From NCBI RefSeq assembly GCF_000189635.1, contig NW_002476218.1, positions 62,001 to 126,000 of the forward strand: 64,000 bases of DNA, written 5' to 3'. The stretch comes from Tetrahymena thermophila SB210. Lineage: Eukaryota; Ciliophora; Oligohymenophorea; Hymenostomatida; Tetrahymenidae. The position numbers and the translations under genes were made by a program. The number at the start of each line of letters is the position of its first letter. The first letter of the stretch is position 1. The notes below the pieces were generated by a model. It saw only the letters and a program-made list of their open reading frames with translations. It was not told the origin of the DNA and did not search any database. Shown piece by piece: positions 1-16,124 of this stretch.

Positions 1-916
1 AATGTTTGAAAATATAAATTCTTGATTATTTAAAAGGCAAACAGTAAATAATAAATAATTAAAATTAAGTTTAATAAACAAGTATAATTATTAGTAAATA
101 ATCAAATAATTAATTATTAGCTATTAGAAATAAAAAATATTAGACTTATTCATAATATTGTTAAAATTAGTAATGAAACTACTTTCAAGTATTTTAAAAA
201 TAAACTAAAAAATAATTTTATTAAGCAAAAAAGATTTAAAAATAAAATAAAAACTGTAAATACTCTCAACTCTCATGTATTTATTTATTTTTTTACCCTT
301 TTATACCAGATTTGGAAAATTATGAAAAATGTATTTAAAAATATGAATCTGATTTAAAAAAATAGAAATAAGGTATATAATATATTGATAACTATTATTA
401 TATATTTTAAGAAATTTTTAAAAATTTAATAGCCCAAAATAAATTAATAAAAAAATATTAAGTAGCTGAACTATTTTTTTAAATTAAGTAAAAGTAAAAA
501 AGATTTAAATTTTTAATCTCAAATAGGTAAACAGGCTTATATAGTTAATCATGCTAAATTTTAAATTATTTCTGTTAATCTGTTATTAATATATTTAGAT
601 TTATCTAGAGTACTCATTTTTAAATAAATAATTCAAATATTTTAGTTCAGATAAAAATGTGTAAATTAAGATAATTTAAAGCTATCGAAATTTATAATAT
701 ATTTAATGTTTAAAATAGAAATTTTTTATTAAATCTTTGTTCATTTTACTGCATTAAAATATACAGCATATTAAAAAATAAATTAAACAGTCTTTATCAC
801 ACAAATAACAATTGATAAAAAGATTATTATATTTTTATTAATTCATACTAGACACTAAACTTAAATTTTTTAATAATTAATTTATTTTTTAATCTGTATA
901 AATATAAAAAAGGGAA
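1..916. other. Intergenic, AT-rich
   Basis: No reading frame with TGA as sole stop gives recognisable protein on either strand. The stretch is mostly A/T homopolymer and short A/T repeats and ends in the A-rich leader just before the helicase ATG at 917. It presumably holds the promoter of that gene, but no motif stands out. Confidence 0.6.
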
Positions 917-4792
<3,876 letters not shown>

Positions 4793-5137
4793 ATTAATAA
4801 TTCAAAATAAAAATATGTGTTAAAAATACATATTTTAATATTAAATAAATAATATATAAAAATTCTTAAAATTATTTCAAGAAATAAAAAATTTAGTTTT
4901 AAAAAAGAAATAAAATTTATTTAAAATTAAAAATTTTTGCTTGTCACTTTTAATTCATTAGTTCGTTTATGTTATTTATTTTTTATTCAAATAAATTTAA
5001 TTTGATTTGGTTGTAGTTTTTTTAAACTATTTTATAATTTACAAAATTTATAATATGAAGAGATAACATACAATTTGTGAATTAATCAAACTAATATCAT
5101 CTATCTTCAAATAAATCAGTAATAAATTACAGTACTT
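4793..5137. other. Convergent intergenic spacer
   Basis: Short AT-rich gap between the 3' ends of the helicase (+) and coatomer gamma (-) genes. It holds the two 3' UTRs; no other feature seen. Confidence 0.6.
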
Positions 5138-8100
5138 TCAGTTATTGAAAGTATTTATAAGATCTTAGTTTAATTCTTCGTCTGCGCTCTTAACATTCAT
5201 TTGTAAGAAGCAACCTTATTTAGCATCCATAGCTATCATGCAGCTTAATAAGAACTTTTAATTTTTAAAAGTGAGAATAAAAATTAAAAATGATTTTACA
5301 AAATTTTATTTAATAAAATTACCTTTTCTTTATCTAAGTATTTACCAGCTAGTTTAAGAGTATGGAATTTTTCTGTTTGAACTTGAGGAATGTGATTTGT
5401 TCCATCACATACGCTTACACCTGTTTACATAATAAATTGTAACCAAAATGTTTTATGATAATATAAATTTTATTACTGAAGTGCTTAATAATTTCTTAGA
5501 TAGCAAAATCAATACTCTTGTATGATAATTTAAACTTTTATGTAGCAACTTCTCCTTCTAAATAATTTAATTCTGTTTCGTATTTTCCTTTACCAATTTC
5601 CCAATTAGTTAAATGATCGGAAATAGTTACTTAGACATCATCTAGTTAGTATTCATCTGCATATTCAGAAATAACTTTACCATTAGCTCCTATATCTTAA
5701 ACTTAGAAAGTTAAGAAGCATTGGCTAGAGAAAGCAATAACTTTAAATTCAGGGTTTCTTGCCAAAGCAACAAAAATATTGCTTGCTTCTTCTTCTTTAA
5801 TTTCAGTGGCTGCAACAATCTTTTCTACTTGAATGTTTTCATTATTTAAATCTAACTTAACCTTCACATCTTTAAGAATCTATTTAAAGTTTAAAAATCA
5901 TAAAATCCTTTGTTAATAAAATATCTTTAAATATCCTACTTGGTCTTGAGCTTTGTTTTTTACTAAAAATTCTAAGACAACATAATCATCAAAGAAGTAT
6001 TTGACATAGCTTACTAAATAACTAGCATTTTTGTCAGTAAGATCCTATGATTTGAAATATAAATAATGTATTTTTAAGAATTTGAACAAAATAATTTACT
6101 CCTCCATTAGAAATATGTCTGAGAGGTCCATAACCTTAGAAAATAGCGCTGGAAGCAAATTATTGTGCTAATTTTTAGAATTATTCATTATCCTTTTTAA
6201 TAACTGGTAAACTAGCAGAAGCTTAAGATTCTTCCTTGTCTTAAGAAGGATCAGATGAAAAATCATCATAATTTGTTGATGCTTAATTTTCAGAAGTTTA
6301 TGTTGCTTGAATATTTTATGCTTATGCAAATTCATATATTTTATCCTTGGAAAGTGCTTCAATATCTTCTGATTCTTCAATATTTTGCTTGTTCATTTCA
6401 ATATATTTTTCTATATATGTAATTTCTTAGAAATCAATTGTTGAAGCTTCTCTAGCTTTATCTTCTAAGAAAGAACTAACTTGCTCACTAAAAATATTAA
6501 TACTTTAGAATGCTCTTTCTCTGACTTCTTCATCAGGATCACTCAAAGCACTGGTTAAAGATAAATAAAAATAAAAATTTAGATTTATTATAATTTTAAA
6601 ATTACTGTTTCAAGAGTTAGATAACTTATTCTCTAACAGATTATTGCTTTGATGCAAATTTAGAAATAGTACCTACAGCAGCAGCTCTTACTTCAGAATC
6701 TTCTAAGTGAATTCTGTTGTTAATAAGTCTAATCATTTTAAGAGAAGCAGTATTCTTGGACGACTCTTTGTTGATAATGCTCAAGCATTTTAATTATAAA
6801 CTTTTTACTAAACAATCTTCAATATACTCAGATAAGACCTATAAACCTTTTTAAATTAATAAGTTAATTGATTTAATCATGGTTTATTTTTAAATTTACT
6901 AGATTCTCTAACTTCTTCAGCAGGGAATTGTCTAATAATATCTTCTACAACATCAATGCATTATGCTTTGAAATCAGCATTTCCTTCGTTTTTCATACAA
7001 TTGAATAAGAAAACTAAAATAATTCTATATTTTTTGGGAAGTTATTTGACAAGCCCTTTAACAGAATTAAGTATGTCAACTTTAAATTCATCAGACATGT
7101 CTTAAAGATTATCATAAATTTAATTAAGCAAACTCTCTATGTCATCTTCATTACACAATTTAAGCAAGATGGAAACAGCTAAAGAAGAAATACTCCTAAA
7201 AAGATATTTTTACATATATGTTAAAAAATATGAAAGTTAAGTAATTATTTTTACTTGTTATTATCAGTTAGAAGGTATTGTATTTCAGTTTTATTGTTGA
7301 TGATAGCTTTTCTAGCAGGATTAGATACAAGCTTTCATGATATTTTTTAAATAATAATATATTTTAAAACAAATCAATCTTATTGAATTACTTACCTTAT
7401 TCATAATCTTCAAGGCAGCATATTTGTTAACTGTGCTACTTCCAACCAAGAAAATACCCAAAACTGTTATTGGTTGAGTTAAATCTTTATTTGAGATATT
7501 TTTAAGTTCACAAATAGCCTTGCAACTTTCAATAGTCACCATTTCATTAGTTTTACTTGTTTGTCTTGTTAAGTAATCAATAAATGTTCTTTCTGTTGTC
7601 TAATCCAACTCAGATGTTAAGAGAACTTCTTTGATAAATCTGATAAGTTAAATAGTAGAGAAGTGGCCAGAGTTGCCAATGGCATCCTTTGTCTATTCAA
7701 GCAAAATCTATTTGTTTGTTAATTTTAATTGGCCTTAGTAATGAATATAAACTGTAAGTAATTACCTTAATGTATGAGTTTCTATCTTATTTTTTTATTT
7801 CATGAAGTAGAATTTAGGCGTGGAAATGGATTGTGGATTAAGTTTTATTGTTTTGAAGTGCAGCAGTTACATCAGAGCTTAATTTTTTCATAGATTCACT
7901 ATGTTAAGGGAATAATTATATGGCTGCCAATATAGCTGCACTGGCTACAGCAGTATTTTTATCAAGAATAGCCTTTTATTATATATATAAAGTATTAGTA
8001 TATTTTTATTGTCATAAGATAATTTTTTTTTACGTTTTTGATGTAGCGTTCAACTTAAATAAGATTAGAAGGATCTAAAACAACTGGAATAATTCTCAAA

Positions 8101-8744
8101 GCATTCATCTTATATAAGTCAACAGTAGAAGTAATATCTTTCATCAAAGATTATGTGACAACATAGACCATTTTTTCATCTTTGAATTCCTGATTAAGGA
8201 TTTATATAAACAAAATATTATATTTTTTAGGTTTTTTTGATTTATATAAATAAATAAGTAATTATATAAGATTGCTAAAGATTAAATACTTTGATCATGA
8301 GGTAGACCATTCTACGTAATTCTTTGTTGTTTGATTAAAACAATCTTGTAACTTAGAAAAATAAAGTTGACTACTCTTAATCACTGAACTTATTTCCCTA
8401 TTTTTATAAAAATCAATAGTAAAACAAAGACAAAATTTATTAGGTGAAAATTCAGTTTTATTATCTTAAATAACAGCTAAAATATTTTTGATGTTGATCT
8501 TTTTACTAAAAATAATATTATTTATTACTTAGTTGATAAGATAGATTAATTGAGATAATAATTATCTGCATTAACGATCGTTTAACTATACGCTAGTAAA
8601 TTACTTACAATCTTAAAGGACCTATGATTTGCTAATCTTACTAAAAGCATCTACTTCTAAATAATTTTATTAAAAATGAAAATAAGAACTAAATATTTAG
8701 CTATTATATTTAACAAAAACAATTCTTATTTTAACATTTTCCAT
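5138..8744 (-). CDS. COPG: Coatomer subunit gamma (COPI)
   Basis: Gamma subunit of the COPI coat, needed for Golgi-to-ER and intra-Golgi vesicle budding. Reading the minus strand with about a dozen GT-AG introns gives the N-terminal adaptin-like solenoid: KSQVLQDC and QLIYLINQG-type segments near 8640-8520, TRLFQSNNKELRRM near 8330, ESCKAICELKN near 7520. The linker motif IFQGYGPLRH lies near 6130, and the C-terminal appendage ends at TGA 5138-5140. Introns 5255-5322 and about 8394-8523 join frames so that the protein aligns without gaps to known gamma-COP. The 5' end is uncertain: the first clearly coding segment starts near 8665, and the ATG at 8744 needs an unusual GTT donor; a short exon further upstream is possible. 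Estimated length about 900 aa, normal for the family. Alpha- or gamma-adaptin is excluded by the LINQG and C-terminal appendage matches. Confidence 0.9.
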
Positions 8745-9361
8745 ATTAACCAATTCAAAAATGTATTAAGCATATCACTTTTTCATAGCTTAATAATGAA
8801 TGAGTAATACTTAATAAACTTAAAATAATGAATTTGAAAATAATATTTTTCTAAATGTTATTGAAGTTAATTTGTTTGTTTGTTGGTACCTATGGTATTT
8901 CTCCTAAAATCATTTTGAAGCTTTTAGAATTTTTCTGACACTTATTTAATGAGGTGAGCCATTTCTTTAACAGATTAAACTTTTGCTAAATACGTGCTTT
9001 TTATTTGTTTACTTATTTATTGATAACCAATATAATTCCTAATAAAAAATTATAGATGAGTTCGTGTAGAGTTGAGCTTAGAAAGAAAGTATAAGCATTA
9101 TTTTATTGATTTGATTTAATCAATAATTCTGATTAAATAAGAAGTAAAATATCTTTAATATTTTTTTATTTTGCTTGTCAAAATACAAAGCAAAAATTTA
9201 CGTGTGAATTTTAAAATGCAAACTTAATTAAAAATAACACTAAAACATTAAATTATAATCTTTTCAAAAGTAAAACAAATAGTTTTTATACGCTTTTATT
9301 CTCTGTAAAAAAAATAAGAAAAGATAAAAAAGCTTAATTATTTAATAAAAGGAATTGAATT
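8745..9361. other. Divergent intergenic region
   Basis: Lies between the 5' ends of coatomer gamma (-) and bS16m (+), so both promoters should be here. A slightly less AT-rich patch at about 8881-9000 contains no frame I recognise; it could hold a first exon of coatomer gamma. Confidence 0.5.
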
Positions 9362-11728
9362 ATGAGAGTTGTTATTAGACTTTAGCAATCTGGTTTTAAA
9401 AATCATCCAAGATGGTAATAATATATAAAATATTTTAAAATAAACAAAGAATAACAAGCAGAATTTAAATTAAAAAAGAGCGCTCATTTTAAATTTGACA
9501 AGATAGAGTGAAATGAGTTAGATTTGAATTTAGAATTTTGAGTTTTCAGTTTACTCGCCATACATATTTAATATTCAAAGTTTCTTTGATTATTTTTCAC
9601 ATTGTTAGAAATAAAAGGAAAATTATATCTACAAATAAATAGAACTCAATCATCTAAATTACAATGAATTATTATATATAGGAAAATTGTTGTCATGCCC
9701 TAAAAGAAGAATCCCAGAGGTAGATTCCTTGAGCATGTTGGCTGGTGGTGCCCAAGACAAGGAAAAATTAATTAAAGAGAGATTGTAGTTAATAAGGAAC
9801 GTGTCAGATATTGGATTGCTGTAAAGATTAGATTTACATTTATTTATTTCTCCTTAATGGGAATTCATAGAATATTCTACTCAAGTGCTTGTTTTTTAAT
9901 TCTTATTTATAAATTTAAATTAGATGGGAGCAAAGCCCTCTGAAAAAGTATAAAAATTCCTTTCTTATTTCGACTTAGCTCCAAAGCCTTTGATTAAATA
10001 TGGTATGTTCTTTTCCTCTTGCTTTAAAATGCTGATTGATTGATTAATAATTAGATTTTTGAAAATTTAAGTACTCATAAAAGCAAAATGAAATTTAAAA
10101 GTTTGTTTATTAAAAAAAAGGTTTTAAAACTCTTTATGAAAAACCAGAAGTAACCCCTAAAGATTACTTGAATTTAAGTCCATATAAAATCAAGAATTTC
10201 GACAATCATCTCCATGAAGTAAATAATTGATAAAATGATTATATAGAAGTATCTTTTGATTGAAAGGATATATATACAAATTCAACTAAAATATTAAGAA
10301 ACTAAGTGATTAATTAATTTAGTTTTATACTGCAAATCATGATAATTTAATTAAATTTTTATTTATGATAAAAAATTAGTTCTTATTTTCTTAATATAGT
10401 TTGAATTTGCAATAAAATTTTGGTCATTTACACCTTTTTATTCTATGTATTTTTAATATAAAAATACATTTTATGGCCATACAATTCTAAATATTATTCA
10501 TAAAAGCAATTTGTAAAACTTTTTTTAAAAATCAAAGTTCATTTAATAAGAAGAAGAAGTCAAATTCCTCAAGTAATAAAGAATGAAAAATGAACTCATT
10601 AAGTAAATAGCTGATAGTGATTTGAAGGATTCTCTTGATCCTAAACTTATTTAATAAGAATTATAGAGCCTCTAAACTGAGTTATAATAAATGAATTCTT
10701 AAATTAACTAAGTTGATTAAAAGAGAAGACAATTTGTCATTAAGAGAATAAATATCCTTTTCTCCTAATTAACCAAAGCTGAATAACACGAATCTTTCAA
10801 GCAAAAGATTTTACAAGGCAAAGAAGATTTAAAAGAAAAAATTGGTTCTGATAAGTTCTTAAGAAGAAGTCTTGAAGAAGCTAGCTTTAATTAAACAATC
10901 GAAGCTTCTTATAAGAATTTTGAAGATTAGATCGAAGGTAACTAACCAAAATAATTTCATGTTTCATTTAAATAATACCATTTTTAATATAATTCAAAAG
11001 CTTTAAAGCCCATCACTAAAGAAGAATTTAAGGATTACTTATTATCTAAAGGTTTCCATGAAGCTAAGGCTGATAAGGTTTTATTAATTAGCTTTATAAA
11101 TTTAAATTAAAGTTGTATTTATACTCTAAATAGACTGTCAGAAGATATTTCACTGAATAAGTCGTTGTTTTGAAAATACATGCTATTGAAGCTACTACTG
11201 AAGTACCTGAAGTCGAACACGAGAATCAATTACATTTAGAGCACTTCAGAAAAAATGAGTAACAATCTATTTACACCCTTAAAATAGTTCTTTTAATTTT
11301 GATATTTAAATAATAAACAGCTAAGTTATCTTCCCTCTTCCTAACTCAATTACTCCTAGACCTGATATTAACAGTTATGATGCTGCTGATTATTATGAAA
11401 TACCTTAGATTTACGATCCTGCTACTCAAGCTAACAAAGGTTACAAATTAAAAATTATTAGTTACTATTGATAACCATATTTTTATTATTTATTATTTTA
11501 TTAGCCTACAATCTTACTAGCGTAACAGACAAATTAAACCCTGTTAAAAGAGAATATGCACACTTTATGTTCAAAAACGTCATGGGTCGCAAGAAACCTA
11601 CAAGAGTTAGAACTTAAAATCCTCCCGCCTTTTTTAAGAAGGGTTATAATAATTTTTCTACCATCAATAAACCTTACTATATGTCAACTTTTGATTACTT
11701 GAGATACACAGGACTTTTTAAAAATTGA
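9362..11728 (+). CDS. MRPS16: Mitochondrial ribosomal protein bS16m, extended
   Basis: Small-subunit protein of the mitochondrial ribosome. Eight exons keep phase throughout: 9362-9414, 9682-9820, 9924-10002, 10121-10218, 10538-11077, 11113-11258, 11321-11439, 11505-11728, giving 465 aa. The first three exons encode the bS16 fold: MRVVIRLQQSGFKNHPRW, then KIVVMPQKKNPRGRF, then RYWIAMGAKPSEKV, the last being the family signature. Bacterial bS16 is about 80-90 aa, so roughly 370 residues are extra. The extension contains a Lys/Gln/Glu-rich helical region (exon 5), then a more globular tail with VIFPLPNSITPRPD and a basic C-terminus ending in LFKN. Ciliate mitoribosomal proteins are known for such extensions. 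No long targeting peptide precedes the bS16 core, so import may rely on the basic N-terminus. Confidence 0.88.
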
Positions 11729-12898
11729 GGAATAAGTGTAAAATAAAAATGAAAAAAAGACCAATATAAATTCAAGATGAGATGATGGATGAATGGATTG
11801 ATGTGTCGAAAATAGAATTTGCTTCTTAAAATTTATTAAATAAATAAAAAAAATTTAATTGTTAGAAAAGTTTAATATTTAATTATTTAAATCAATTAAT
11901 TCAAGCTGTAGAACAAACAAACCTACATCATAAGAATTAATTAATTAATTTATGCTCCAATTTTATTTGATAAAATGTATTCATGCATCTTACTTCTTGT
12001 TGGTCGTTAGTTTAAATTTAATAGCTTAAATAAATTGCTATTTTTACATTTAGCCACATAAGAAATGTAAACAATTAAATTTATTATTTAATTTTTAAAT
12101 ATTCCTAATAAGAAAGTTTTTCAAAAGCACTAAAATGCACAAGCTTTTACAAATATGGTAATCTTTATCAAGCAAAAAATTTAATCAAATATTAAAAATT
12201 AATGGAAAAAGTAATAATAAAAAAAATTAGATGGCTATTTTATTTGAATCTTCAATTTACTCTAAACTTTTTCTTTTTTTGAATAGATAATATTTTTATG
12301 AACTTTTCATTATGGAAAATACATTTATTTATTAAGATTTTTAAAAGTTTTTATCATCAAAAAATTTAGTTTTTAAATTAAAAATTAAGACCAATAAATT
12401 TAATTTTGTTGAATAAATAAATAAATATTTAATAATTAATTAGGAATAATCAGCAATTTTCCACGAAATTTATATAAAATAAAAAATAATATTTAACAAA
12501 AGGAATAAATATAATTAAATATTATTCTACATTATAATTAAATAATTAACTAACAATTTATTAGTCTTTTATTAGAATATTTTTTATGATAAAATTTAAA
12601 ATTTAATTTTTTTTGACATTAAATTTATTAAAATGGAGGCAGATTACTTAATAATAACAATGCTTTTTTAAAAAATATAAATGAAAATTTCTTTCTTATC
12701 TTCAAATTTTAAAATAAGGTGAATTAAGGATTATTCAAATATTTAAATATAATAACAATAATAGCGACAATCACTTACCTACGCATTAATATATTTAAAA
12801 ATTAAAATAGAGAATTATTTGTTTGAAATTTATAATAATACTAAATGAATAAAATTTATTATTTTTAATTTAAAAATATTTAATGTTAATTACAAATC
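11729..12898. other. Intergenic, AT-rich
   Basis: About 1.2 kb between the bS16m stop and the ADP-ribosyltransferase-like start. Only short random frames interrupted by TGA; nothing recognisable. Confidence 0.6.
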
Positions 12899-14338
12899 AT
12901 GATAAGTAAAGGATCGTTTGCTCAGATTTACTAGAATTCAAATACTAAAACAAAAGAATTTGAAGAATTCATTGAAAATATAAATAACTAAACTGAATAG
13001 CTATGTGATAATAACATGCAATAATTTTTGGTCATATGGGGAGATCCAAAGTCTAAAGAGTCTGATATGAGTTGCTTAATAGAGAAATTTCCTTTCTTAA
13101 TAAACAGAATTTATTAATTTAGTGATAGCTTAACTTTTAGATTTATGTCTATAAATTTGTCTTAGAAAAATATTTTATTTGTTATGAGTGGAAAATTTGC
13201 TTATGAAAAATATGGTGGAACAACAAATCTAGAATGGCTGAATGACAAAATTATAAAATAGGAGATACATTCTAAGTCTATTATTATATTCACAAGTGAA
13301 AATTTCATAATTTAGAATTAATTAACAATAGAAAAGCTTTAATTGTAATTTAAATATGTTACTTAGATAGCAGCATAATATAACTAATTAATTACTAGTT
13401 TTGATAAAATGATACATAATAGAATTCACAGTTCTTTTGTTTAGAATAAGAATTTAGATTTCTATTTTGGATCCAAAGTTAAATAAGTTTTGATGTTATT
13501 TTAATGCCATGATAATTAAATAATACAATCAATTAACCTTGAAAAAGAAAAAGAAAATTTGAAAAAACTTTGCTAGTACTGTAAAAAGGCAAATATTTAA
13601 TCTCCTTTAGAGTTATATTTAGAAGATAGTGATATAAAAAGCATTCATTCCATTTTTGAGTAATTTTCAAATATAAATACATTGAATTATTCATAAAAAG
13701 AGATTGTATCAAAGATACTAAATCTATATACCCAAGAGAGCGTTTTATACAAATTGATAAATTTATCAATAAATACAATGAATGTACGAATTTATAGATA
13801 TCTCATGAGATTGTATAGGTTATTTTCAAAATGCTTATATTAATTTTAAGACGATTATTAAAAAAACGAAGTAAAACTTTACAGAGGATGCGCAATTCAA
13901 ACGTATTAATATGACACACTATATCAAGAATATTTACACAATGAAAACAATTAAATTCCAACTTTTATTTGTTTTCCATAATTCTTGTCAACAAGTTTAT
14001 TAAAAGAAGTTGCAACATTAAGAAAAATTTAAATGGTACATTAGGTATAATTGTAGTAAGCCTAAAGAATTAAAAACACTTAATAACAATATCTATAAAA
14101 TTAAAAATACTCTAAAAGTAAATGGTTTGATAATAATTACGAAGTTTTAATTGAAATTAATGCAAAAATTGATTATAAAAATAAATATAAACCAAAATAT
14201 ATAGCCAAAATATCAAGTCATGAATATGAGGAAGAATTCCTTTTTCAACCTTTTTAATCTTTCAGAATCGATTATATGTAATAAGGTGATGGAATTAATT
14301 AATCTAGTAAGAAAATGATTCTTTTTTATTGCTGTTGA
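12899..14338 (+). CDS. R-S-E class ADP-ribosyltransferase-like protein
   Basis: Intronless, 479 aa, ATG 12899 to TGA 14336-14338. The C-terminal third has the three marks of arginine-type mono-ADP-ribosyltransferases in order and spacing: LYRG with Arg329 (NAD binding), the STS motif at 364-366, and the ARTT-loop E-x-E at Glu444/Glu446 in EEEFLFQPF, followed by FRIDYM. These enzymes move ADP-ribose from NAD+ to protein side chains, usually Arg when E-x-E is present. The first 230 residues form a separate alpha/beta-looking module with NILFVMSG and SIIIFTSE strands; similar N-terminal modules precede ART domains in some other protist and rotifer proteins (recalled, not searched). There is no signal peptide or TM segment, so a cytosolic enzyme is inferred. 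Activity is predicted from motifs only. Confidence 0.72.
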
Positions 14339-14639
14339 GAGCAATAAGCTTAAATTAAGTTTTAGTTTTAATCAATTTCTTCATTTCTAAATTAATATTT
14401 TTTTTTCATAAGTTTTTTTTTTTTTTTAATCAAATTTGTCAAGCATTTATTTTTCAATTTAAGTTTTTTAAAAGTTTTAAATAAAATAAAGGTAAATAAA
14501 TATATATTTTAATGATAAACTAAAAATTTTCATAAATAATTTGTTAAAATATTGATTTATTTTAATATCAATTAAATTAAGTGAATATATTTAAAATAAA
14601 TACTTTAATGTAAGCGAATATTACCTAATTTATAGCTAA

Positions 14640-14790
14640 TTTAAGCTTTTTTATTTAGTGTTTATAATGCTAATAATTTATATTATAAAAAAAAATAAAC
14701 ATATATTTATTATGTTTAGCCAAATATAAAATGATTTTATGTTAAATTAAAAATATAACAATTTTTATTCTCAAAAATAAAACTTATCAA
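14640..14790 (+). repeat. Diverged dispersed repeat, copy A
   Basis: Contains the blocks TTTATTATGTTTAGCCAAAT, TTTATGTTAAATT and TTTTTATTCTCAAAAATAAAA in this order. The same block order recurs in copies B and C within 1.4 kb. No terminal inverted repeats or coding capacity seen. Confidence 0.55.
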
Positions 14791-14914
14791 CAATATACCA
14801 ATTTAAGTTACTTGCTTTTAAAGTTTTAATTAAATTATTAAAAGTAAAAAAATTAAATTTTAATTAAAAACTAATATTTTGATTAATATTTTTATTATTT
14901 TTATTTAAATTAAT

Positions 14915-15050
14915 TAATATTTAGGCTTAATTATTCTATGTTTTACTTTATAAAATATTTATTTATTAATTAATTTTAGCAAAACATTAAAACAGTTGAA
15001 TGTTCAACTTTATAACTTCATACTTTTTATTCTCAAAAATAAAAACTTAT
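14915..15050 (+). repeat. Diverged dispersed repeat, copy B
   Basis: Shares TTTAGC-AAAACATTAAAA and the block TTTTTATTCTCAAAAATAAA followed by AACTTAT with copy A, in the same order. Divergence is mainly by substitution and small insertions. Confidence 0.5.
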
Positions 15051-15907
15051 ATTCAATTAAGTTTTTTTATAGTTTTATTGATTTTATCAGGTCTATTTTT
15101 TTGAAAATTTTAAACTAACTTAATCAAAACAGCAAAATCATGTGTTTTTTTTGGAGGTAAGGGTGCACTTGATATATAAGAAACTACAATAATATAAATT
15201 AATTTAAATAAAATAAAAGTAAAAATTAACTAAATATTACATAAAATAAATATATTTAATTTGTTAAATATCTGAAAAAATAAAATATTCTAATAAATTT
15301 TTATTATTTAAAGTACAATATTCAAAATTATTCTACAATATTGAGTGTTTTAGTTAGATATAGAATATCAAAATAAATATTTTATAATATAGAATATTTA
15401 ATTTTAATATTTGAGAATATTTTTAAAATTTAGAGTTCTAAATTAAAAAATTTTTTAAATATTTTAATTATTAATAACATTGGTTTTTTGGAAAAAATTT
15501 AATATGAATTGCTAAAATTGTTTAAACAACTATTCAGCCTTTCTCTTTATTTAATCGTACAATTAAACTCTAATAAGTTCCAACTACATAATGAAAATAT
15601 GATATTTTAATAACACTAATTTTATTATAATATTAAATACAAAAAAATTATCTGAATGAATAATTGAGTTTATGAATAATTAAGATATAAAATGAAAAAA
15701 TTTGTTTAGGAAATTTAAATATGGTAATAATTTTTTAATTATTTTATTTTGATATGAGAAAGGTAAAAAATATTGGAAAAAATTAGAGAGAGGGAGTTAC
15801 ATTAATAAATTAATGAGGATTGAAAGTAAGCTAATATTATTTAATTTAAATTAATATTTTGTTGTAAGAGAATATATTTAATTGATAATAAATTAAGTAT
15901 TAGATCA

Positions 15908-16045
15908 AGGCTTTTATAATAACTATATACTTTAATTTATAAAATAAATATAAATATATAATATATATTTATTACGTTTAACCAAACATAAAATAGTTTA
16001 ATGTTAAATTTTATAATATAATTAATACTTTTTATTCTCATAATT
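15908..16045 (+). repeat. Diverged dispersed repeat, copy C
   Basis: Shares ATATATTTATTACGTTTAAC, CAAACATAAAAT, ATGTTAAATTTTATAATATA and TTTTTATTCTCA with copy A, in the same order. The end nearest the PRA1-family gene 3' side lies within 80 bases of that gene's stop codon. Confidence 0.5.
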
Positions 16046-16124
16046 AATTTTGTAAATTACAAATTGGTTATTTCTTGGTTTTAAATAAATATAAAAAGCA
16101 ATTGCTTGTTTATTAGACTGTGAA

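Larger units (their letters stand above)
14339..16124. other. Intergenic region with diverged repeat copies
   Basis: About 1.8 kb with no convincing coding frame. It carries three degenerate copies of one AT-rich repeat (listed separately) and a small GC bump at about 15152-15172 of unknown nature. Confidence 0.6.

Noticed and set aside
6168..6380. 70-residue Lys-rich minus-strand frame
   Set aside because: Shadow of the coatomer gamma linker; the true frame with Gln-coding TAA/TAG reads into the FQGYGPL segment.
13533..13778. 81-residue minus-strand frame
   Set aside because: Antisense to the intact ADP-ribosyltransferase-like gene.
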